A stretch of 6,985 nucleotides of DNA. Source: Dialister sp. UBA734. GTDB taxonomy: Bacteria; Bacillota; Negativicutes; Veillonellales; Dialisteraceae. This document shows positions 1 to 4,500 of this stretch, piece after piece. Position 1 is the first letter of the stretch. Every line of letters starts with the position of its first letter. The translations under genes and the position numbers were made by a program. The notes beneath the pieces are model-generated. The model was not told the DNA's origin. It made no database searches and worked only from the letters and a program-made list of their open reading frames with translations. The stretch lies in the NCBI GenBank assembly GCA_002297935.1, contig DBLC01000074.1:2123-9107 (forward strand), written 5' to 3'.

Positions 1-23
1 CCCACTGGGGAAGGCTTTTTTAC

Positions 24-37
24 GTTTCACGTGAAAC
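24..37. promoter_or_regulatory. parS-like ParB-binding palindrome, exact core (site 1)
   Basis: GTTTCACGTGAAAC is a perfect 14-bp palindrome identical to the core of the universal bacterial chromosomal parS site, which nucleates ParB loading and spreading. It is followed by ATGACTCTAT, and the same extension occurs at the site beginning 1504 and nearly so at 3056, so the conserved unit is larger than parS itself. The sequence match is direct; ParB binding is inferred. Confidence 0.7.
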
Positions 38-234
38 ATGACTCTATGGGTTATTATTCTGCCGTGTTCTTACTACTCATTTATAAATGATACCGCTTAT
101 CAAAAGGTTAAAAGGGTTATAAAGGCTTACGTTAGTTTCATAACCCTTTATAACCCTTTTTTAACCTTGTCTCTATCGATATATGCTCTTTGTTAGAAAC
201 AGTAAGCAGCAGAATCATAACCTTTTAGCCAAGC

Positions 235-248
235 GTTTCCCGTGAAAC
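235..248. promoter_or_regulatory. parS-like palindrome, one mismatch (site 2)
   Basis: GTTTCCCGTGAAAC differs from the parS core only by A to C at position 6. The identical variant recurs at 2810-2823 and 6839-6852, so it is a recurrent form and not random decay. It forms the right end of module P1 and ends 15 bases from the stop codon of the kinase-like gene. Confidence 0.55.
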
Positions 249-263
249 ATGACGATAACAGCT

Positions 264-989
264 TCACCGCCCCAGCAAATGTTCATAAATCTTCCGAACC
301 GATTCCACATCCACCATATGGAATGGGGCCAATTTCTCTGTAATCATCCCCACCATGGAATGTTTCATGAGAAACATTTTAGCCCGTTCATACACCGCTT
401 CCCCCTGGTGCATCCGATAGCCTTCGCAAATGGCGTGCACCCGGGCTGCTTCCTCCTTATAATCCTCCCGGCAGAGGCCGTGCAGCAAGAGCAGAAAATC
501 GATGGCCTTCTGTTCTTCCCGGTCCTTGCTGTACATCCGGTTTTCCCAATCCAAAAACGCCAATTTCTCCCCGTTCCAGGTGATATCCCGAAGCGCCGGC
601 CGGCCGTGGACGATATCGTGTTCATGCAAGGTCGCCAAAGACGCCCCAGCTCGTTCCAGCAGAATTTCTTTTTCTTCTTCGGAAATATCCTTATCGAGCC
701 AGGACTTGATATTATCTCCCCCATCGCAGGTCACCATGTAATCCGGTTTCAGCAGCACCATCTCCGGCACCAGGTCCGGGCAATTCTTCCCCGCGATGGT
801 CATGCGGGCGATTTCGTAATAAAACTCCTTCTCCACGGAATACTTCACCAGCTTGCCCCGGCCATTTCCCATCTTCCGTTTGATCCAATATTTCTCTCCA
901 TCCACCACGATCGGCAGCACCCGCGCCGCAGGCTTCTCCCGCATCGCCGCCTCCGCAGTCAATTGGATTTGCTTTTCCACTTCTGTCAT
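264..989 (-). CDS. Kinase-fold protein (Kdo/WaaP/BUD32-like) with atypical catalytic loop
   Basis: A 241-residue soluble protein. ATG at 989 is chosen because AAGGAGAT (996-1003 on the complement) lies just upstream; the in-frame extension to 1160 would translate repeat M1. Kinase-like landmarks are YWIKRK with a candidate ATP-contacting Lys37, nearby acidic residues Glu53/Glu55, a catalytic-loop region HGRPALRDI (128-136) and a metal-binding-type FLDWE (145-149, Asp147). In canonical small kinases of this fold the loop reads HGDxxxxN. Here Arg130 replaces the catalytic Asp and Asp135 sits where the Asn would be. It could be a pseudokinase or belong to a subfamily using Asp135. No signal peptide or membrane segment is seen. 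The substrate is unknown; lipopolysaccharide core phosphorylation is one family precedent. It is transcribed alone, with no close same-strand neighbour. Confidence 0.85.
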   Translation of the reverse strand: MTEVEKQIQLTAEAAMREKPAARVLPIVVDGEKYWIKRKMGNGRGKLVKYSVEKEFYYEIARMTIAGKNCPDLVPEMVLLKPDYMVTCDGGDNIKSWLDKDISEEEKEILLERAGASLATLHEHDIVHGRPALRDITWNGEKLAFLDWENRMYSKDREEQKAIDFLLLLHGLCREDYKEEAARVHAICEGYRMHQGEAVYERAKMFLMKHSMVGMITEKLAPFHMVDVESVRKIYEHLLGR

Positions 990-995
990 ACTCAA

Positions 996-1003
996 ATCTC
1001 CTT
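996..1003 (-). promoter_or_regulatory. Ribosome binding site deciding the kinase-like gene start
   Basis: AAGGAGAT on the minus strand lies six bases upstream of the ATG at 989. It supports that start over ATGs at 1010 and 1160 in the same frame. Confidence 0.85.
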
Positions 1004-1039
1004 GGTACATAGTGTAGGTATTACTTCTTTTTCTGAAAT

Positions 1040-1189
1040 AGTGCGTAATGCGAAGTGCGTAGTGCGTAATGGTGGATGGGGCGCACAATTCATAAAGCGC
1101 CCCTATGCCCCTTATATAAAACTTTGCGGTGCTTTCAAATTTTGTGCACCGCACCACCATTTCTCACTTCTAACTTCTCACTTCTAACT
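1040..1189. repeat. Heptamer-armed double-hairpin element, copy M1
   Basis: The left arm (1040-1070) is, on the minus strand, a run of heptamers ATTACGC/ACTACGC/ACTTCGC/ATTACGC. It is followed by GGTGG, hairpin 1 (GGGGCGC 1078-1084 with GCGCCCC 1097-1103), an AT-rich linker, hairpin 2 (GCGGTGC 1126-1132 with GCACCGC 1146-1152) and ACCACCA. The right arm (1161-1189) has heptamers of a different kind, ACTTCTC/ACTTCTA. The arms of this copy therefore do not match each other, unlike M2-M4, which suggests a recombinant. It lies between a candidate promoter and the RBS of the kinase-like gene, so it is probably transcribed in that leader. Confidence 0.8.
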
Positions 1190-1217
1190 AAACAAGCTAC
1201 GATTCTTTCATCGATTT

Positions 1218-1226
1218 ATTATACCA
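1218..1226 (-). promoter_or_regulatory. Candidate extended -10 promoter for the kinase-like gene
   Basis: On the minus strand this reads TGGTATAAT, a perfect TATAAT hexamer (1218-1223) with a TGn extension, in an AT-rich stretch free of repeats. No convincing -35 box is seen, as is common for extended -10 promoters. Transcription from about 1211 would carry M1 as a structured 5' leader. Confidence 0.5.
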
Positions 1227-1274
1227 AAAAATTTAACAAAAGTTTATCAGAAATTGACGGGAAGTCGAAAAAGC

Positions 1275-1503
1275 AGTGCGTAATGCATAGTGCGTGGTGC
1301 GTAATGATGGTGGCGGCGCATCAAATGATATAGCGCCGCAAAATATATAATAAAAACGGTAAGCATGCTGATTGATACCTATAATTAGCATGCTTACCGC
1401 TTTTTATATAAAAAGGGTATTGGGGCGCTTCCAAATTTTGTTGCGCCCCTTCCACCATTACGCACTACGCACTACGCACTCCTCACTACGCACTGCTTCT
1501 CAC
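1275..1503. repeat. Heptamer-armed double-hairpin element, copy M2, with internal terminator
   Basis: The left arm (1275-1305) reads on the complement ATTACGC ACCACGC ACTATGC ATTACGC. The right arm (1458-1503) reads ATTACGC ACTACGC ACTACGC ACTCCTC ACTACGC. Hairpin 1 is GCGGCGC (1313-1319) with GCGCCGC (1333-1339); hairpin 2 is GGGGCGC (1422-1428) with GCGCCCC (1443-1449). Compared with M3, the linker between hairpins is expanded by about 50 bases carrying a separate terminator palindrome. A parS-like site (1504-1517) abuts the right arm. Confidence 0.8.
1352..1405. terminator. Bidirectional intrinsic terminator
   Basis: The 13-bp perfect stem CGGTAAGCATGCT (1357-1369) with AGCATGCTTACCG (1387-1399) has A-run and T-run flanks on both sides, so it works as a rho-independent terminator in either direction. 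On the minus strand it would end the substrate-binding lipoprotein transcript about 140 bases after its stop codon. On the plus strand it blocks read-through toward 1504. It is embedded in the linker of repeat M2. Confidence 0.85.
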
Positions 1504-1517
1504 GTTTCACGTGAAAC
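1504..1517. promoter_or_regulatory. parS-like palindrome, exact core (site 3)
   Basis: Exact GTTTCACGTGAAAC, with the same ATGACTCTAT extension as site 1. It sits between the right arm of M2 and the 3' end of the lipoprotein gene. A half-site GTTTCCCG follows at 1530. Confidence 0.7.
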
Positions 1518-1539
1518 ATGACTCTATCTGTTTCCCGAT

Positions 1540-2529
1540 TCAATATCCTTTAATCTGTTTCTCCTCGCTCAAATCGAAGAGCGGGCCATACCCCGCATTG
1601 GCCAAGGCCTTCACGGCGTAGACGCAATTCTGCGACGCCGCGTAAATATACCGGTCCTCGATGGGCACGATATGCTGGGCCGCCCGCATGTGAGAAATCG
1701 CCGGATTGGCCAGGAAATCATCCCGATATTTCCCTGCCCCCGTGGTATCGGAATCCCGGTCCGTAGAGACGAAAAGCATATCCGGGTCCACCTTCACAAT
1801 CAGCTCCGGCGAAATAGCCTGCCCATTGGCCCCGCCGGCCTTGGCGATGGCATTCTCCAGCCGCGCCCGGGTTAAGAGTTCATGAAACATCGACCCCGGT
1901 CCGCCGTACCGCGTCATTTGGGACACTAGAAATACGGTGGGCTTCTTGTCCGTCCGTTTTCCCAGCACCTCATCCACCTCGGCCAGATGGCGATCCATTT
2001 CCTTCACCACATTCTCGCCCCGTTCCTTCTCGCCCACGGCGGCAGCGATGATACGCACATCATCCTTCACCTGCTGAATCGACCGCGGCCCATCGATGAC
2101 CACCACCGGAATCCCCAGATTCTTGTACATCAGGATTTCATTTCCGCTGGTATACGTAGACGCCACGATGAGATCCGGCCGCGCCTGGGTCACCTGCTCC
2201 ATAGAAAGCCCCGCCAGGGGCACCGTCATCTGGATATCCTTCGTCTCCTCGGCGATATAAGAAATAGCCGGATCCCGGTCCGCCTCGGTGGCCCCCACCA
2301 GATGGTCCGGCGTCACCACACCCAAAAGCATGGTATCAATAGACGCGGAATTCCCCAAAATCCGGTGCGGCTTCCCCGGAATCTTCACTTCCTTCCCCGT
2401 CGCATCCACCACGGTATAACTCTCCCCCGTGGCGGTAGAACTGACCGACTTCATCCCGCAGCCAGAAAGAACCGTCGCACTGACTGCGAGCATAGCCACA
2501 CAAAGACCTGCTTTGATATATGAATACAT
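1540..2529 (-). CDS. ABC transporter substrate-binding lipoprotein (BtuF/FhuD/FepB class)
   Basis: A 329-residue protein that captures a metal-chelate ligand in the periplasm and delivers it to an inner-membrane ABC permease. Its signal peptide ends in the lipobox LSGC, with Cys24 as the predicted lipidated residue. The mature chain follows the class III (helical-backbone) binding-protein plan: an early VVDATGKEVKIPGKPHRIL segment (about 40-58), RPDLIVAS closing the N-lobe (about 117-124), a long connecting helix (about 150-190), and a C-lobe with DPDMLFVSTDRD (about 253-264). Length is normal for the class. The start is supported by AGAAAGGAA at 2536-2544. The ligand is not decided by sequence. 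Proximity to a cobalamin riboswitch and BtuB-type receptor favours cobalamin, but siderophore or haem is possible. No permease or ATPase gene lies downstream, which is unusual for this family. Confidence 0.93.
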   Translation of the reverse strand: MYSYIKAGLCVAMLAVSATVLSGCGMKSVSSTATGESYTVVDATGKEVKIPGKPHRILGNSASIDTMLLGVVTPDHLVGATEADRDPAISYIAEETKDIQMTVPLAGLSMEQVTQARPDLIVASTYTSGNEILMYKNLGIPVVVIDGPRSIQQVKDDVRIIAAAVGEKERGENVVKEMDRHLAEVDEVLGKRTDKKPTVFLVSQMTRYGGPGSMFHELLTRARLENAIAKAGGANGQAISPELIVKVDPDMLFVSTDRDSDTTGAGKYRDDFLANPAISHMRAAQHIVPIEDRYIYAASQNCVYAVKALANAGYGPLFDLSEEKQIKGY

Positions 2530-2570
2530 AGGATATTCCTTTCTATGGAAATATATTGGTTTTTAACTAC

Positions 2571-2823
2571 AGGTTATTATTCTGCTGATTTCTCCTGTAA
2601 AACATTCTCATTCTATCGCTAGCAACAAGGTTAAATAGGTTATACAGGGTTATGGAAATATCGTTTTCCTCATAACCTTTTATAACCCTTTCTCTTTGGA
2701 ATAAAATACTTGTACCACAAATAATAGCTGCACAATAGTAACCTTGCAAGCAGAAAGTTCATCCATCTGTTAGATAATCCTGTACATGGAGAATAACCTT
2801 TATCCCCACGTTTCCCGTGAAAC
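2571..2823. repeat. P-type palindromic module, diverged copy P3
   Basis: It begins with GGTTATTATTCTGC (2572-2585), identical to the left inner repeat of P1 and P2. It has iterons ATAACCTTTT (2672-2681) and ATAACCCTTT (2682-2691) facing an inverted arm at 2626-2653 that contains ACAAGGTTAAATAGG, and it ends with a parS-like site at 2810-2823. A parS-like palindrome at the left end is missing. The ACAAGGTTAA motif plus GCTAGC appears on the left here but, inverted, on the right in P2, so the core seems flipped. The module forms the region upstream of the lipoprotein gene; no clear promoter could be picked out in it. Confidence 0.6.
2810..2823. promoter_or_regulatory. parS-like palindrome, one mismatch (site 4)
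   Basis: GTTTCCCGTGAAAC lies at the junction between P3 and the GC-rich module R1. The following ACGACACCAGC resembles ATGACACCAGC after the site at 6839, so this site and its right flank are shared with the R2 region. Confidence 0.55.
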
Positions 2824-3055
2824 ACGACACCAGCCGAACCATCTCCTCCAAAAGAGCCCCTTCCTCAGGAAGGGGCAGGCCCGCTTGCGGGCCGGGGATA
2901 GGTCGACGAAGAAGAGTTGTTGAACAAGCCGCCATCGCAGGACGCCTGCACCGCTATGTTTTTCATTCCGATATATCCCGCTACTGCGAGCTATCCCCCC
3001 TGCCCCCCTTCCAAAGGAAGAGGGTAGACGCTACAGCATTTCCCGCAGGAGTCAC
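2824..3055. repeat. GC-rich hairpin module R1
   Basis: This non-coding module holds consecutive palindromes. GCCCCTTCC/GGAAGGGGC (2856-2876) is followed by GGCCCGC/GCGGGCC (2878-2893). GGGGATAG (2894-2901) pairs with CTATCCCC (2991-2998) across about 90 bases. CTTCC/GGAAG lies near 3008-3020. The stretch CCGCTACTGC, then AGACGCTA and CAGNAGTCA leading into a parS-like site, is matched in order in R2 near 6762-6852, so both are copies of one family. It is bounded by parS-like sites at 2810 and 3056. Confidence 0.6.
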
Positions 3056-3069
3056 GTTTCACGTGAAAC
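3056..3069. promoter_or_regulatory. parS-like palindrome, exact core (site 5)
   Basis: Exact GTTTCACGTGAAAC. It is simultaneously the right boundary of R1 and the left boundary of P2, so two unrelated modules share one palindrome. Confidence 0.7.
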
Positions 3070-3281
3070 ATGTCTCTATAGGTTATTATTCTGCCATGTC
3101 CTTACCCTTCGAATATAAATGATACCGCTTACCTAAAGGTTAAGAAGGGTATACAAGGTTATGATACTAACATAAGTCCCATAACCTTTATAACCCTTTA
3201 TAACCCTTTTTAACCTTGTCACTAGCTGTATATATGCTATGTAAGAAAATGGAATCAGCAGAATCATACCCTTTCCTATTT

Positions 3282-3295
3282 GTTTCCCATGAAAC
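3282..3295. promoter_or_regulatory. parS-like palindrome, two mismatches (site 6)
   Basis: GTTTCCCATGAAAC departs from the core at two central positions but keeps both GTTTC and GAAAC arms. It is the right end of P2 and is probably a decayed site. Confidence 0.4.
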
Positions 3296-3381
3296 ATAAC
3301 ACCAACCATCTTACATTACTCCTATCATAGCATAAAATAAAAAGAAATTTTGAACTATTTTTGAAAATATTTAAATTTTTG

Positions 3382-3410
3382 TTTCCAATTTTCTAATTTT
3401 CATGTATAAT
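3382..3410 (+). promoter_or_regulatory. Promoter of the riboswitch/receptor transcript
   Basis: TTTCCA (3382-3387) and a perfect TATAAT (3405-3410) are separated by 17 bases in a strongly AT-rich stretch (about 3310-3410) that carries no repeat module. A start near 3417 would lie just before helix P1 of the riboswitch at 3434. Confidence 0.75.
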
Positions 3411-3433
3411 AGACCATGTAAGCCCTATAACAC

Positions 3434-3890
3434 ATTCAGGAAAGGTCTTTTGGATCCCCATCCAAAAGTGAAAAGAGAAGCACGGTGAAAAACCGATGAG
3501 ACGTTCGTTCTCTCACATTTCTAATACGCGATAAGATACAATGCGTAATGCGAAGTGCGTAATGCGTAATGATGGTAGCGGTGCACAATTCATATAGCAC
3601 CGCAAATTTTATAATAAAAAAGGGTATTGGGGCGCTTCCAAATTTTGTGCGCCCCTTCCACCACTACACACTTCGCATTACGCACTACGCACTATATCCA
3701 CGTATAACATCTGAAATGAAGAAACCCCAACTCCCACGATTTCCATTCCGTCACGGTCCCGCCGCTGTAACGACGAGCGTTTCTTCTAAGGAAATACTGA
3801 TTCCATCAGCGTTTCCCCTACGTCACTGGAACCCTCCGGGAAGACGAAGAAATGTCATGACTCCCAGTCAGAAGAACTGCCTCCCTGAAT
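3434..3890 (+). promoter_or_regulatory. Cobalamin riboswitch with repeat-bearing expanded arm
   Basis: Closing helix P1 is exact: ATTCAGG (3434-3440) with CCTGAAT (3884-3890). A P2-type hairpin CTTTTGGA/TCCAAAAG follows (about 3447-3467). Conserved blocks are then seen in order: AAGCACGGTGAAAAACCG (3478-3495), CGGTCCCGCCGCTGTAA (3754-3770), CACTGG (3814-3819), GGGAAG (3838-3843), and the B12 box AGTCAGAAGAACTGCC (3866-3881). The first two blocks are normally nearly adjacent; here 258 bases separate them. That insert closes as an arm: CCG/CGG, GACG (3500-3503)/CGTC (3749-3752), CATTTC (3516-3521)/GAAATG (3713-3718), TACG/CGTA and GATA/TATC. Element M3 sits at its tip. Ligand binding should repress the downstream receptor. 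The mode is unclear because the gene starts about 610 bases further on. Confidence 0.88.
3541..3693. repeat. Heptamer-armed double-hairpin element, copy M3, inside the riboswitch
   Basis: The left arm (3541-3570) reads on the complement ATTACGC ATTACGC ACTTCGC ATTACGC. Hairpin 1 is GCGGTGC (3578-3584) with GCACCGC (3597-3603). The linker is AT-rich. Hairpin 2 is GGGGCGC (3629-3635) with GCGCCCC (3649-3655). The right arm (3661-3693) reads ACTACAC ACTTCGC ATTACGC ACTACGC. The arms are mutually complementary, so the element would fold as an extension of the riboswitch arm that carries it. Confidence 0.85.
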
Positions 3891-3948
3891 CTTTTGGACA
3901 GTTTTTAGTGACCCTATGATACTCACTGGTCGATTTCCTTCTCTTCAT

Positions 3949-4156
3949 AGTGAGGAGTGAGGAATTAGGAGTGAGGAGTGAAGGAAGGGGCGCACAACTT
4001 CTAAAGCGCCCCAATACCCCTTTTTATATTTTAGAAAACACCCTGCTGCGTTTCACGTGAAACATGCATCTCTTTCTTTATATAAAAACTCGCGGCGCCC
4101 TATAATTTTGATGCGCCGCACCACCACTCCTAACTCCTCACTCCTAACTCCTCACT
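3949..4156. repeat. Heptamer-armed double-hairpin element, copy M4, with embedded parS-like site
   Basis: The left arm (3949-3981) and right arm (4121-4156) consist of ACTCCTC/ACTCCTA heptamers in inverted orientation, a sequence class unlike the ACGC-type arms of M2 and M3 but consistent within the element. Hairpin 1 is GGGGCGC (3987-3993) with GCGCCCC (4006-4012). Hairpin 2 is GCGGCGC (4092-4098) with GCGCCGC (4113-4119). The linker is expanded by about 54 bases carrying a perfect parS core and flanked by direct TTTATAT copies (4023-4029, 4077-4083). Hairpin 1 is followed after eight bases by TTTTT, so it could act as a terminator for the riboswitch's expression platform. This last point is inference. 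Confidence 0.8.
4050..4063. promoter_or_regulatory. parS-like palindrome, exact core (site 7)
   Basis: Exact GTTTCACGTGAAAC in the linker of M4, within the receptor leader. Its outer flanks differ from those of sites 1, 3 and 5 after the shared ATG. Confidence 0.7.
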
Positions 4157-4215
4157 ATAAGAAGCTGCAATGAAATACCAATGAAGCACCATACCGCTCA
4201 CCGAGAACCGTCCCG

Positions 4216-4264
4216 CACCTGCAGGCCGCCCCTGGTACGATGTATACCACGCCCCTGGCAGGTG
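4216..4264. other. Imperfect hairpin in the receptor leader
   Basis: CACCTGC (4216-4222) pairs with GCAGGTG (4258-4264), and TGGTA (4233-4237) with TACCA (4245-4249) inside it. CGCCCCTGG occurs twice as a direct repeat in the two arms. There is no T-run after it, so it is not an intrinsic terminator. It might be part of the riboswitch expression platform, but no pairing to the RBS could be recognised. The rest of 4157-4279 shows nothing further. Confidence 0.4.
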
Positions 4265-4279
4265 ATTCGTATGTTTTAT

Positions 4280-4477
4280 GACAGGTAACTCAAGTGGCTC
4301 AGGTCGCTCAGGTTTTAAAAACAGGGATTAGTAGCTAGGCCCTAGGGATTAGGAAATATCATTCTAATCCTGAACACCAATCCCAGCAGTACACGAATGC
4401 AGCGCCCATAGACGCTATCGCAAGCGGTGCTAAAACCTGAGAAACTTGAGAACCCTGAGCAACCTGAGCAACCTGTC
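4280..4477. repeat. Nested nonamer/heptamer inverted repeat (N) abutting the receptor RBS
   Basis: The left arm has nonamers GTAACTCAA, GTGGCTCAG, GTCGCTCAG (4285-4311) then GTTTTAA. The right arm reads on the plus strand CTGAGAAAC, TTGAGAACC, CTGAGCAAC, CTGAGCAAC (4437-4472), the inverted family, and both outer ends carry GACAGGT. Nested inside is a heptamer run AGGGATT AGTAGCT AGGCCCT AGGGATT (4323-4350) with inverted AATCC copies at 4366 and 4379. AGCGCC/GGTGCT makes a small stem near 4400-4430. The right arm ends about nine bases before the ribosome binding site. Open frames across it give only low-complexity peptides. Confidence 0.7.
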
Positions 4478-4485
4478 TCAGAAAC

Positions 4486-4494
4486 AAGGGAGGA
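4486..4494 (+). promoter_or_regulatory. Strong ribosome binding site of the receptor gene
   Basis: AAGGGAGGA lies six bases upstream of ATG 4501 and sits directly after the right arm of repeat N, so pairing within N could influence its accessibility. Confidence 0.85.
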
Positions 4495-4500
4495 ACAATC

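Larger units (their letters stand above)
24..248. repeat. P-type palindromic module, copy P1 (parS-bounded iteron repeat)
   Basis: This module has nested inverted repeats. parS-like palindromes lie at both ends (24-37, 235-248). Inside them are GGTTATTATTCTGC (49-62) and its near-exact reverse complement GCAGAATCATAACC (209-222). The centre has 10-bp iterons ATAACCCTTT at 140-149 and 150-159 plus TTTAACCTTG at 160-169, facing inverted copies around 103-125; 111-120 is the exact complement of each iteron. Copy P2 (3056-3295) has the same order of parts, and P3 (2571-2823) is diverged. No coding capacity is apparent. It lies just downstream of the kinase-like gene and could act as a weak 3' structure for it, but it lacks a GC-rich terminator stem. 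Confidence 0.75.
3056..3295. repeat. P-type palindromic module, copy P2
   Basis: It has the same architecture as P1 with scattered differences: GGTTATTATTCTGC (3081-3094), GATACCGCTTA, and iterons ATAACCTTT (3181-3189), ATAACCCTTT (3190-3199), ATAACCCTTT (3200-3209) and TTAACCTTG (3210-3218), one iteron more than P1. The right inner repeat GCAGAATCATACC (3258-3270) has lost one base. It ends at a degenerate parS-like site. Confidence 0.75.

Noticed and set aside
1..22. Left edge containing ACTG and GGGAAGGC, reminiscent of cobalamin riboswitch blocks
   Set aside because: Spacing is wrong and no B12 box or GCCGCTGTAA block is nearby; a chance resemblance.
249..1187. Plus-strand open frame of 312 codons
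   Set aside because: It is the shadow of the kinase-like gene, with a His/Pro/Phe-rich composition and no family features; the minus-strand gene has an RBS and recognisable motifs.
1987..2523. Plus-strand frame within the lipoprotein gene
   Set aside because: It is Arg/His/Pro-rich antisense of a clear binding-protein gene.
2567..3122. Short frames in the P3 and R1 modules
   Set aside because: They cover palindromic repeats and have no ribosome binding site or domain.
3569..3919. Plus-strand frame of 116 codons across M3 and the riboswitch
   Set aside because: It translates repeat arms and riboswitch core; no RBS and no protein-like composition.
1040..4156. Heptamer arrays considered as a CRISPR or a diversity-generating retroelement repeat
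   Set aside because: Units are 7 bases without spacers, there are no cas or reverse-transcriptase genes, and the arrays are inverted pairs around hairpins.
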